This document shows, piece after piece, positions 26,236-34,963 of a stretch of DNA of 64,000 nucleotides (the stretch's first letter is position 1; the number at the start of each line of letters is the position of its first letter). The notes under the pieces are model-generated. The model made no database searches. It was not told the origin of the DNA and worked only from the letters and a program-made list of their open reading frames with translations. The translations under genes and the position numbers were made by a program. Where the stretch lies: positions 1-64,000 of the forward strand of contig JAITMC010000009.1 in NCBI GenBank assembly GCA_031277615.1, read 5' to 3'. Source of the stretch: Chryseobacterium sp. (lineage in GTDB: Bacteria; Bacteroidota; Bacteroidia; Flavobacteriales; Weeksellaceae).

Positions 26236-27540
26236 TCAACCCAATAATTTATTTTTCAGTTTATTGAACTGGTATTCTATTTTATCCAGACAAAGGTTTC
26301 CAATACTTCCCTGGTGGGTATGATTTAAAGTTCCTGATTGAAATTCAAATTCATTGTTTTCAATTTCCTGTCCTATTTTAATATAGGCATCCCGGAATGA
26401 GCTTCCGTTTTTCACTTTTTCATTGATCTTTTCTACACTGAACAGGTATTTGTATTTTTCATCTTCAAGGATACCGTCCTTCACCTGAATATTCGGCAGC
26501 GTATAGTTCAGGATTTCCAGGCATTCTTTTAGTGAATCGATAGCCGGAAAAAGAATTTCTTTGGTAAGCTGTACATCTCTGTGATAGCCTGACGGAAGGT
26601 TATTGGTCAGCATGATCAGTTCATTCGGAAGCGACTGGATTCTGTTACACCGTGCACGAACCAATTCAAAAATATCCGGATTCTTTTTATGGGGCATAAT
26701 GCTGCTTCCTGTGGTAAATTCTTTAGGAAAGCTGATGAAATCAAAATTTTGGTTGAGATACAGGCACACATCATAGGCGAATTTTGACAGTGTTCCTGCC
26801 AGAGCTGCCATCGACATAGCCAGCAACTTCTCTGATTTACCCCGCGTCATCTGCGCATAAACAGCATTATAATTCATTGACTGAAATCCGAGATGATAGG
26901 TTGTACTTTCACGGTCGATCGGAAATGAAGAGCCATAGCCCGCTGCTGAACCCAAAGGATTTTTGTTGATGATATTCTTTACTGAAAACAGCAGCTCAAC
27001 ATCATCCAGCAGCGCTTCGGCATAAGCTCCGAACCACAATCCGAAAGACGACGGCATTGCAATCTGCAGATGTGTGTATCCGGGAAGCAGTACATTCTTA
27101 TGCCGGTCTGCAAGTCCGGTAAGGATCTGAAAAAACTCATCCGTACGGACTGTGATTTCGCGGATCTCATCCAGAAGGTAGAGTTTTATGTCTGTCAAAA
27201 CCTGATCATTCCGTGATCTTGCGGTATGGATCTTCTTTCCGGTATCGCCAAGCTTTTCAATAAGAATAGCTTCAATCTGTGAATGAATATCCTCTGCCTC
27301 TTTATCAATCTCAAAACTGCCGTTTTCGATGTCATTCAGAATGGTTTCCAAAATGAAAAGCATCTTTTCCGATTCTTCACCGGAAATGATTCCGGTTTCT
27401 GCCAGCATTTTACAATGTGCCATAGACCCTTTTACGTCGTACTTTGCCAGGCGTTCATCAAAATCAAGATCTCTTCCGACGGTAAAACTGTTGACTAATA
27501 TATTGGTAGCAAGGTCACCCTTTTGCCATATTTTTTTCAT
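26236..27540 (-). CDS. argH: Argininosuccinate lyase
   Basis: A 434-residue enzyme for the last step of arginine synthesis: argininosuccinate to arginine + fumarate. Signature regions are TARSRNDQV (107-115), the His in PGYTHLQ (H157) and the flexible GSSIMPHKKNPD loop (278-289) carrying the catalytic Ser. It is a little shorter than the ~460 usual for the family but all active-site blocks are there. It is the last gene of the arg operon, 227 bp after argE; that gap is A/T-rich with nothing recognised except a short GCTGAGCGTAGC motif. Confidence 0.96.
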   Translation of the reverse strand: MKKIWQKGDLATNILVNSFTVGRDLDFDERLAKYDVKGSMAHCKMLAETGIISGEESEKMLFILETILNDIENGSFEIDKEAEDIHSQIEAILIEKLGDTGKKIHTARSRNDQVLTDIKLYLLDEIREITVRTDEFFQILTGLADRHKNVLLPGYTHLQIAMPSSFGLWFGAYAEALLDDVELLFSVKNIINKNPLGSAAGYGSSFPIDRESTTYHLGFQSMNYNAVYAQMTRGKSEKLLAMSMAALAGTLSKFAYDVCLYLNQNFDFISFPKEFTTGSSIMPHKKNPDIFELVRARCNRIQSLPNELIMLTNNLPSGYHRDVQLTKEILFPAIDSLKECLEILNYTLPNIQVKDGILEDEKYKYLFSVEKINEKVKNGSSFRDAYIKIGQEIENNEFEFQSGTLNHTHQGSIGNLCLDKIEYQFNKLKNKLLG

Positions 27541-27767
27541 AAATAATTATTTGATATTGTTTCAGCCTGCCCAGCAGGATCCTTAATAATTACTGTTGCC
27601 AGTAAAAAAACTATTAAAAAAACATCTCCACATTTAAAAACTTTTGTCTTTAATTTTTCTTTTTTGCATAAATCCTTATTAAAAACTTAGCTTTAATTTC
27701 CTGCTGAGCGTAGCTAAAACATGTATTGTTGATGGGAAGTTTCCAACCTGAGCTTCAACTTCTTTTT

Positions 27768-28850
27768 TTATAAAACTTTTTCCAGGATGCTGATATAGAT
27801 TTCAATTCCTTCTTCTATTTCTTTAATACAGATGAATTCATCAGCGGTATGAGAGCGCCTGCTGTCTCCCGGACCTATTTTTACCGATGTACACGGAATG
27901 ATCGCCTGATCTGAAGAGGTGGGTGAACCGTAGGTGGTTCTTCCGATTTTCAGTCCGGCCTGTACAAACGGGTGTTCCATTTCAATTTTTGAGGAATTGA
28001 GCCTGAAAGACCTGGCTCTGAGCTCTGACTTCATCCGGGACTGAATGATTTCAAATGCTTCTTTATTGGAATATTCATCCGTAACTCTCACATCCAGTGT
28101 AAAGGAACATGATTCCGGTACGACATTATGCTGCACTCCTGCATGGATTCCTGATAAAGTCACCTTTACCTCACCTAAATATTCTGAAATTTTCGGAAAC
28201 CTGAAGTTTAAAATATGCTGAAGATCTTCCATGCATTTCACAATAGAGTTATCATGGTTCGGATGAGCAGCATGAGAAGGAGTTCCTTTCATTTCCCCGT
28301 CAATTACCAAAAGTCCTTTTTCTGCGATCGCCAGATTCATCTGCGTGGGTTCTCCTACAATGGCGAGCTCCACATTGGGAAGCTGCGGAAACAGGGCTTC
28401 AATTCCATCAAATCCTGAAATCTCCTCCTCTGCCGTCAAAGCAATAACTAAATTATATTTTAAATCTTCTTTTTCATAAAAATGCAGAAAGGTCTGCGCC
28501 ATAGCCACCAGTGAGGCTCCGGCATCATTACTTCCCAATCCGAATAATTTTCCGTCTTTTTCAATGGGTAAAAACGGATCAAGTGTGTAAGCTTTATTCG
28601 GCTTTACTGTATCGTGGTGAGTATTCAGCAGGATTGACGGTTTGAAAACATCGAAATTTTTATTCACGGCCCAAATGTTGTTTTTAAAACGTTTTGTGGG
28701 AATATGATGTTTTCTGAAAAAATTTTCAATTTCTACCGAGGTATTGAATTCATCTTTGCTGAATGAAGGAATTTCAATCAGTTTTTTAAGCAGCTCTACG
28801 GCATTGCTCAATAATTCTTCTTTGCTATAAACAGATTTCAGTTCCTGCAT
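27768..28850 (-). CDS. argE: M20 family N-acyl-ornithine deacylase
   Basis: A 360-residue metallopeptidase-family deacylase that removes the acyl group from N-acyl-ornithine (acetyl, or succinyl in this lineage) or from N-acyl-citrulline in the argF' pathway. Two-zinc ligands are visible in NTHHDTVK (H78/D80), D109 (GLGSNDAGAS), and EEE 141-143; catalytic Glu is E141/E142. The dimerisation 'lid' domain is about 170-280. Its start overlaps the argB end by 26 nt. Because the operon has argE and no argJ, the pathway is linear and needs a separate acylglutamate synthase. Confidence 0.9.
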   Translation of the reverse strand: MQELKSVYSKEELLSNAVELLKKLIEIPSFSKDEFNTSVEIENFFRKHHIPTKRFKNNIWAVNKNFDVFKPSILLNTHHDTVKPNKAYTLDPFLPIEKDGKLFGLGSNDAGASLVAMAQTFLHFYEKEDLKYNLVIALTAEEEISGFDGIEALFPQLPNVELAIVGEPTQMNLAIAEKGLLVIDGEMKGTPSHAAHPNHDNSIVKCMEDLQHILNFRFPKISEYLGEVKVTLSGIHAGVQHNVVPESCSFTLDVRVTDEYSNKEAFEIIQSRMKSELRARSFRLNSSKIEMEHPFVQAGLKIGRTTYGSPTSSDQAIIPCTSVKIGPGDSRRSHTADEFICIKEIEEGIEIYISILEKVL

Positions 28851-29619
28851 GATGTTTTTCTATATGATTTTTCAGTTCGGTTTCTTTAATCAGAAACACT
28901 TTGTTCACTTTATTTTTCACGGCTCCCAGAGCATTTTCCAGTTTAGGCAGAATCCCTTTATGAAGTTTTCCCTGTTCTTTTAACGTTATAAATTTCTCCT
29001 CGGAAACATTCCTGATCAGAGATTCAGGGTTTTCAACATCTTCCAGAACCCCTTCTTTATCAAAACAGTACAACAGCTCTACTTTATATTTTTCTGATAA
29101 AGCCTGTGCCAGCACTGAAGCAATCGTATCCGCATTGGTATTGAAAAGATTTCCTTTTTTATCATGGGTAATTGCTGAAAATACCGGAACAAGATCCAGC
29201 TTCATTAATTTTGAGACCAGCTTTTTATTCACACTCTTCTTATTAATATCACCTACATAACCGAAGTCAATTTCAGGATGTTCCCTTTTTTTAGCTTTAA
29301 TTAAATTTCCGTCTGCTCCTGAAAATCCTACTGCATTGCATTTTTTCTGCTGTAACTTCTCAACAATATTTTTATTAATTCCCCCGGCATATACCATCGT
29401 TACGATATCCAGCGTCTCTTTATCTGTAACACGCCTTCCATTAATCATTTTCTGCTCTATGCCAAGCTTATCCGCAAGCGTTGTCGCCAGCTTCCCCCCG
29501 CCATGAACAAGAATTTTCTTTTCTCTGATTTCGGCAAACTGCTCCAGAAACTGATTCAACAATGCTTCATTGTCAATCAGGGCACCTCCTATTTTGATGA
29601 TGTATAATTTGTTGGTCAT
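28825..29619 (-). CDS. argB: N-acylglutamate kinase
   Basis: A 264-residue amino-acid-kinase fold enzyme that phosphorylates N-acetylglutamate (or N-succinylglutamate in Bacteroidetes). The N-terminal YIIKIGGALID strand-loop, the VHGGGK block (38-43) and GADGNLIKA (about 100) are all as in acetylglutamate kinases. It lacks the N-terminal helix of arginine-inhibited kinases, so direct arginine feedback is unlikely. It overlaps argE by 26 nt and follows argF' after a 358-bp gap filled with hairpin repeats. Confidence 0.94.
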   Translation of the reverse strand: MTNKLYIIKIGGALIDNEALLNQFLEQFAEIREKKILVHGGGKLATTLADKLGIEQKMINGRRVTDKETLDIVTMVYAGGINKNIVEKLQQKKCNAVGFSGADGNLIKAKKREHPEIDFGYVGDINKKSVNKKLVSKLMKLDLVPVFSAITHDKKGNLFNTNADTIASVLAQALSEKYKVELLYCFDKEGVLEDVENPESLIRNVSEEKFITLKEQGKLHKGILPKLENALGAVKNKVNKVFLIKETELKNHIEKHHAGTEICL

Positions 29620-29689
29620 GAGAGATTTTGATTAAATATTGTTTGGGTTTGGTGGGTTGATATGATGTTTACCTACGTATAATATTGAT

Positions 29690-29965
29690 TGTGCATCATT
29701 GATAGGATTTCATCCTATCCTTTGTTGAATCGTCCCGTTGGGACTTTTCAATTGATGCTGATTATGCTGATTATGTATGATATTGATTGCGTATAATATT
29801 GATTACATACCATTGATAGGATTTCATCCTATTTTTTGCTGAATCGTCCCGTTGGGACTCTTTTGGGGTTTCGGATGGTTTGACAATGTTGACTGTGCAT
29901 AATATTGATTGTGTATCATTGATAGGACTGCGTCCTATTCTTTGCTGAAACGTCCCGTTGGGACT
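29690..29965. repeat. Three tandem ~110-bp units with paired hairpins
   Basis: The gap between argF' and argB holds three units that each contain 'ataatattgatt..catt' followed by GATAGGAT-TTC-ATCCTATC (first copy 29701-29719), a 12-nt spacer, and GTCCC-GTT-GGGAC (first copy 29732-29744). The further copies start at about 29815 and 29920; the third has a compensated stem (AGGACTGCGTCCT). The same family occurs at 14.5 kb. All lie inside the arg operon transcript. Confidence 0.85.
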
Positions 29966-29977
29966 CTTTTGAGGTTG

Positions 29978-30931
29978 TTATTTTATATAGTTTAAAATTT
30001 CAGTGAAGACGGCCTGGGCGGAGAAAATACGGTTTTTGGCTTGCTGATAGATGATTGAATTCTGTCCGTCCATCACTTCATCACTTAATTCTACATTACG
30101 GCGGACCGGGAGACAGTGCATTACTTTAGCCTGGTTGGTATTGGTCAGTTTTTCATTCGTGAGCATCCAGTTTTCCTTTACTTCAGGCATTGCGGCATAA
30201 TCATCGAAGGAGGACCAGTTTTTTACGTAGACGAAATCTGCATCTTTCAAGGCTTCATCCTGATTGTGAAACACTTTTACATCTTTCGTGAAGTTTTTAT
30301 CCAGATCATAGCCTTCCGGGTTCGTAATAACAAAGTCTACCTCCATCTCCTGCATCCATTCTGCAAATGAATTTCCAACTGCCTGTGCAATTGGTTTGAT
30401 GTGAGGAGCCCATGTCAGCACTACTTTGGGTTTGCGTTTTTCTTTCCAGTTTTCTGTAATGGTAATACAGTCTGCGAGACTTTGTAAAGGGTGGCGCGTA
30501 GCTGATTCCAGCGAGATAACCGGCACTTTAGCATGCTGCTCAAACTGGCTTAAAATGCTTTCATTAACATCATCTTCCTTATTTTTCATCCCGGCAAAAC
30601 AACGCACCGAAATGATGTCGCAATATTGGTTCAGCACTTCAATGGCATCTTTGATATGCTCCACGGTATCTCCGTTCATTACTGCTCCATCGGCAAATTC
30701 AAGATTCCAGGCTTCCTGGGCTGCATTTAAGGTCAATACATTCAGTCCTAAATTCTGAGCTGCAATCTGGCTGCTTAAACGGGTTCTCAGACTTGAGTTT
30801 AAAAATACCAGGCCTATGGTTTTTCCTTTCCCTTTTTCTGTTTCCGAAAGAGGATTTTCTTTTATTTCTAATGCTTTTTTTATGAGATCCTGTAAGTTTT
30901 CTACATCACTTACAGAGGTGAATTTTTTCAT
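29978..30931 (-). CDS. argF': N-acyl-ornithine carbamoyltransferase (succinyl type predicted)
   Basis: A 317-residue transcarbamylase that transfers a carbamoyl group from carbamoyl phosphate to an N-acyl-L-ornithine instead of ornithine. The phosphate loop is SLRTRLS (47-53) rather than STRTR, with HPLQ at 147-150 and HCLPVRRN at 272-279. Family work shows that residue 90-92 decides acyl choice: Glu gives acetyl-, Pro or small residues succinyl-ornithine. Here it is Val90 (GDTVEHIKD), which predicts the N-succinyl form, as in Bacteroides. The gene sits between two repeat-filled gaps in the arg operon. Confidence 0.88.
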   Translation of the reverse strand: MKKFTSVSDVENLQDLIKKALEIKENPLSETEKGKGKTIGLVFLNSSLRTRLSSQIAAQNLGLNVLTLNAAQEAWNLEFADGAVMNGDTVEHIKDAIEVLNQYCDIISVRCFAGMKNKEDDVNESILSQFEQHAKVPVISLESATRHPLQSLADCITITENWKEKRKPKVVLTWAPHIKPIAQAVGNSFAEWMQEMEVDFVITNPEGYDLDKNFTKDVKVFHNQDEALKDADFVYVKNWSSFDDYAAMPEVKENWMLTNEKLTNTNQAKVMHCLPVRRNVELSDEVMDGQNSIIYQQAKNRIFSAQAVFTEILNYIK

Positions 30932-30978
30932 TTTTGAATTGATTTTAAAGCTTTCCTTTAACTATTTATTTGATGTAG

Positions 30979-31161
30979 CCACAAAAGACACAAAGCTCTT
31001 ATTTAAACACTTTAGAACACTTAAGTAAGTTTAAAATGAAACTGTATATTAAGTTCACATAAGAAGAAAATCAAAGATTTTCAAAAACTTAAGTGTACTT
31101 CTGAAGCGTTTAGTAGTTTCTTAAAATCACTAAGTGTTTAAGTCTTTTGTGACTTTTGTGG
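30979..31161. mobile_element. MITE-like element with terminal inverted repeats
   Basis: A 183-bp non-coding stretch begins CCACAAAAGACACAAA and ends in TTTGTGACTTTTGTGG, which match as inverted repeats at 15 of 16 positions; the homology continues inward (TTAAACACTT on both sides) to about 35 bp. It has no ORF and no clear target-site duplication. A decayed relative is found at about 195-350. It fills the 341-bp gap between argD and argF'. Confidence 0.6.
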
Positions 31162-31272
31162 TTTAAAGATTTTGAAGGCCGGCTAATTTGTTTAGATTCC
31201 TACGGAATAAAAAATATTGTGATCTATCTTTATTTTGATCATTTCACAATTTCATCTCTTAGCCTTTTCTTC

Positions 31273-32412
31273 TTAAATACTTTCCAATACCGTTTTCAGG
31301 GCATTGATGAAAAGATCAGTTTCCCCTTTATTGATATTCAGTGCCGGAAGAATCCTTAAAACACTCTTATCATTGGAGTTTCCTGTAAAAATATGATGAT
31401 CAAAAAGGAGTTCTTTCCTTACTTCGGAACAGTCCCTGTCGAGTTCTATTCCAATCATCAGACCTTTCCTTCGGATTGATTTAATATGGGGCAGGCTTTT
31501 AATTTCATTTTCAATATATTCGCCCATTTGCACAGCATTTTCAATAAGGTTTTCGTCTTTCATAACATCCAGAACCGCGATAGCCGCTGCACAAGCCAGG
31601 TGATTTCCGCCAAATGTGGTTCCCAGCAATCCGTTACTTGCCTCAAATTTCGGATGAATCAGTACTCCGCCAACCGGAAAACCATTTCCCATTCCTTTTG
31701 CAGTGGTAATGATATCTGGTTCTATTCCAAATTCCTGATGGGCAAAGAAATAACCACTTCTTCCGTAACCCGACTGTACTTCATCCAGAATAAGAACAAC
31801 ATCATATTTTTCACACAGCTCCTTTATTTTAGCTAAAAATTCTGCTGTTGGAATCATAATTCCTCCTACTCCCTGAATTCCTTCTATGATCACGGAAGAA
31901 ATTTCATTTCCATGCAGTTCAAAAACCTCTTCAAGCTGTTCAATACTATTCCATTCTGACCGGATGAATCTTTCTGAAAAGTTAACCGGAGCAACAATCT
32001 TGGGGTTATCTGTTACTGAAACGGCAGCTGATGTTCTCCCGTGAAATGATCCCGAAAAATACAGCACTTTACTTTTCCCATCATGGAAGGAAGCCAGCTT
32101 CAATGCATTTTCATTGGCTTCAGCTCCGGAATTACACAGGAAAAGGTTATAGTTTTCATACCCTGAAAGTTTTCCTAATTTTTCAGCTAGCTCAACCTGC
32201 AGCTCATTCTGAACGGAATTGGAATAAAAGGAGATTTTCTCAAGCTGTTCTTTGAGCCTATTCTGATAATACGGATGATTATGGCCAATGGAAATTACCG
32301 CATGACCTCCATAAAAATCAAGATACCGTTCTCCTTTATCATCCCAAAGAAAAGATCCCTGAGCCTTTACCGGATTTATATTAAATAATGGATATACGTT
32401 GAATAAATTCAT
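31273..32412 (-). CDS. argD: N-acyl-ornithine aminotransferase
   Basis: A 379-residue class III, PLP-dependent aminotransferase that converts N-acyl-glutamate semialdehyde and glutamate into N-acyl-ornithine and 2-oxoglutarate. The PLP lysine is K239 in TTAKGMGNG, with the upstream LILDEVQSGYGRSG (about 207-220) and the phosphate-binding SGAEANENAL (95-104) present. Bacteroides enzymes of this operon act on succinylated substrates; that could hold here too. It lies 86 bp after argC. Confidence 0.93.
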   Translation of the reverse strand: MNLFNVYPLFNINPVKAQGSFLWDDKGERYLDFYGGHAVISIGHNHPYYQNRLKEQLEKISFYSNSVQNELQVELAEKLGKLSGYENYNLFLCNSGAEANENALKLASFHDGKSKVLYFSGSFHGRTSAAVSVTDNPKIVAPVNFSERFIRSEWNSIEQLEEVFELHGNEISSVIIEGIQGVGGIMIPTAEFLAKIKELCEKYDVVLILDEVQSGYGRSGYFFAHQEFGIEPDIITTAKGMGNGFPVGGVLIHPKFEASNGLLGTTFGGNHLACAAAIAVLDVMKDENLIENAVQMGEYIENEIKSLPHIKSIRRKGLMIGIELDRDCSEVRKELLFDHHIFTGNSNDKSVLRILPALNINKGETDLFINALKTVLESI

Positions 32413-32498
32413 TTTTTATTTTTTAATTAATTGATGCCCCCAGGCTGAACCTATATTCAGGCGTAAGATTCACCGTTGACCTATTGATCTTTCACTTT

Positions 32499-33464
32499 TT
32501 AAAATGCTATCGGTTTCAGATTCAATCCCGTATTCTCTTCCCAGCCCATCGCAATATTCATATTCTGTACCGCCTGTCCGGAAGCCCCTTTCAACAAATT
32601 GTCAATCGCTGAGTGAATCACCACAGCATTTCCATTTTTCTCAATCTGGATCACACAGCGATTGGTGTTGACAACCTGCTTCAGATCAATTGCTTTTTCA
32701 CTTACCTTTACAAAAGGCTCACCGGCATAAAAATCCTGATACAACTGAACGATTTCTGAAAGTATTAAATCTGTTTTAACGGTAGAACTTGTAAAAATTC
32801 CTCTTGCAAAATCTCCCCGCCACGGGACAAAATTCAGACCGACTTCTTTATTATTCAATGAAACCAACTGTTTTAAAATTTCATCCACATGCTGATGCGT
32901 CAGTGTTTTATAGGCCGAAATATTATCATTCCTCCAGGTAAAATGCGTGGTCGCCTGTAAAGACTGTCCCGCTCCGGTAGATCCCGTAATCCCGGTTGTA
33001 AAAACTTCATCCAGGAATCCTTTTTCAGCCAAGGGCAATAACGCTAACTGAATCGCGGTAGCAAAACATCCCGGATTGGCAATACTTCGGGAACCCACCA
33101 GTTGTTTCTTGTTGATTTCCGGCAATCCGTAGATAAAATTTCTGTTTCCAAAAGCTCCGTTCAATCGGAAGTCATTGCCGAGATCGATGATCAGGGCTTC
33201 TTCCCTAACCGGATTCTGATGCAGCCAATTCTCACTTTCTTTATGAGGAAGACAGAGAAAAAGGATATCTGTTTCTTCAGGCTGATCCGTAAGAACATCT
33301 TCACAAACCGCCGTTAAATCCGGGTACAAATCTGAAATTTTTGTCCCCGAATTGGAACGGCTATATAAAAAACTCAATGACACATGGGGATGAAAAGCCA
33401 GCAGACGTACCAATTCGCTTCCTGTATAGCCATTGGCGCCTACAATTCCTACTGTTTTTTTCAT
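32499..33464 (-). CDS. argC: N-acyl-gamma-glutamyl-phosphate reductase
   Basis: A 321-residue NADPH-dependent reductase for the third step of arginine synthesis. The Rossmann motif is GANGYTGSE (9-17) and the catalytic cysteine C133 is in the family signature IANPGCFATAIQL. The His of the active site is in the FVPWRGDFARG region. Length is typical for the short form of ArgC. A 302-bp gap with hairpin repeats separates it from argG upstream. Confidence 0.95.
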   Translation of the reverse strand: MKKTVGIVGANGYTGSELVRLLAFHPHVSLSFLYSRSNSGTKISDLYPDLTAVCEDVLTDQPEETDILFLCLPHKESENWLHQNPVREEALIIDLGNDFRLNGAFGNRNFIYGLPEINKKQLVGSRSIANPGCFATAIQLALLPLAEKGFLDEVFTTGITGSTGAGQSLQATTHFTWRNDNISAYKTLTHQHVDEILKQLVSLNNKEVGLNFVPWRGDFARGIFTSSTVKTDLILSEIVQLYQDFYAGEPFVKVSEKAIDLKQVVNTNRCVIQIEKNGNAVVIHSAIDNLLKGASGQAVQNMNIAMGWEENTGLNLKPIAF

Positions 33465-33487
33465 TTTGATTGATTATTTCATGATAG

Positions 33488-33763
33488 TTTGATAGGATTC
33501 CATCCTATCCTGGATTAAATCGTTCCTTTGATAAAACACTGTCCTATCCTTGGATTAAACTGTTCCTTTGATAGGACTTCATCCTATCCTGAATTAAATC
33601 GTTCCTTCGGAACTCTGATTGATTGTTCCGATTTTAATTGATAGGATGATATTCCATTTCTGGTTAATCGTTCTTTTGATAAAACCCTATCCTATCCTTG
33701 GATTAAACTGTTCCTTTGATAGGACTTCATCCTATCCTGGATTAAATCGTTCCTTCGGAACTC
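33488..33763. repeat. Variant paired-hairpin repeats between argG and argC
   Basis: Two ~148-bp units (TTGGATTAAACTGTTCC at about 33550 and 33698). Each contains GATAGGA-CTTCA-TCCTATC and GTTCC-TTC-GGAAC (33601-33613 and 33749-33761), and a GATAGGAT-TCC-ATCCTATC copy starts the region (33491-33509). The second stem differs from the 29.7-kb family (GTTCC/GGAAC for GTCCC/GGGAC) but the pairing is kept, so the bases have changed together. Confidence 0.8.
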
Positions 33764-33766
33764 ATA

Positions 33767-34963
33767 TTATATTATTGTTGAATTGATCTGATGATAGATG
33801 TTCAGGGAGTTGCTTACGATTTTGGTGTAACCTTTTACATCTTCACCGGTCCATGCTCTGTTGGTTTCGCCATAGCTGCCGAACAGATCAGACATCAGAT
33901 CGTGGTCAGATTCAATTCCATTTAAAACAAATCTGTACGGATGAAGGGTTATGAATACTTTTCCGCTTACCGTTTTCTGGGAATCGGTGAGAAAAGTTTC
34001 GATATTTCTCATCACCGGATCCAGGAAAAGCGCTTCATGCAGCCAGTTTCCGTACCAGTCGGAAAGCTGGGACTTCATCATCTGCTGGTATTTTGAAAGG
34101 GTATGTTTTTCCAGTAAATGATGGGCTTTAATAATAACAGACGCTGCTGCCGCTTCAAAACCTACTCTTCCTTTGATTCCAACAATAGTATCACCGACGT
34201 GAATATCACGCCCGATGCCATAAGCAGATGCCAGTTCTTCAATCTTCTGAACAGCATACACAGGATGCTCAAAATATTCCCCGTTTACTGCTGTTATTTC
34301 ACCATTTTTAAATTCTATTTCCAGCTCTGAAGGGGCTGTTTCTTTAATCTGTGAAGGAAACGCTTCTTCCGGAAGGTAATTTCTGGAAGTCAGGGTCTCT
34401 TTTCCTCCTACTGAAGTTCCCCAAAGTCCTTTATTTATAGAATATTGTGCTTTGTGAAATTCCATTTCATAGCCATGCCCCTTCAGGAACTCAATTTCTT
34501 CTTCTCGTGATAAAGCCATATCACGGATCGGCGTAATGATTTCAACATCCGGACACATCACCTGAAAGATCAGATCAAAACGCACCTGATCATTACCGGC
34601 TCCCGTGCTTCCGTGTGCAATGGCATCAGCATTCACTTCGACCGCATATTTTGCAATTTCCTGTGCCTGAACCGTACGCTCAGCACTTACAGACAACGGA
34701 TAGGTATTATTTTTCAATACATTTCCGAAGATCAGATACTTTACACATGAATTATAATAATCCTCCTGAGCGTCTATGCACCTGTACTCTTTTACCCCAA
34801 GATTCAGGGCTTTTCTCTCCAGTTCTTTTTCCTCTTCTCTGGAAAAACCTCCGGTATTCACAGTTACGGCATACACCTCATATCCTAGAGTTTCACTCAG
34901 ATATTTGGCACAGTAAGAGGTATCCAAACCTCCACTAAACGCTAAGATGACTTTCTTTTTCAT
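33767..34963 (-). CDS. argG: Argininosuccinate synthase
   Basis: A 398-residue ATP-dependent ligase: citrulline + aspartate to argininosuccinate. The PP-loop AFSGGLDTSYCA (8-19) begins the protein when the ATG at 34963 (MKKKVIL) is used; an earlier in-frame ATG at 35104 would add a non-homologous tail and overlap most of the upstream gene, so it is rejected. GSTGAGNDQVRFDL (about 115) and SRNYLPEE are further family blocks. It overlaps the GNAT gene by 29 nt, the first two genes of the arg operon being tightly linked. Confidence 0.95.
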   Translation of the reverse strand: MKKKVILAFSGGLDTSYCAKYLSETLGYEVYAVTVNTGGFSREEEKELERKALNLGVKEYRCIDAQEDYYNSCVKYLIFGNVLKNNTYPLSVSAERTVQAQEIAKYAVEVNADAIAHGSTGAGNDQVRFDLIFQVMCPDVEIITPIRDMALSREEEIEFLKGHGYEMEFHKAQYSINKGLWGTSVGGKETLTSRNYLPEEAFPSQIKETAPSELEIEFKNGEITAVNGEYFEHPVYAVQKIEELASAYGIGRDIHVGDTIVGIKGRVGFEAAAASVIIKAHHLLEKHTLSKYQQMMKSQLSDWYGNWLHEALFLDPVMRNIETFLTDSQKTVSGKVFITLHPYRFVLNGIESDHDLMSDLFGSYGETNRAWTGEDVKGYTKIVSNSLNIYHQINSTII

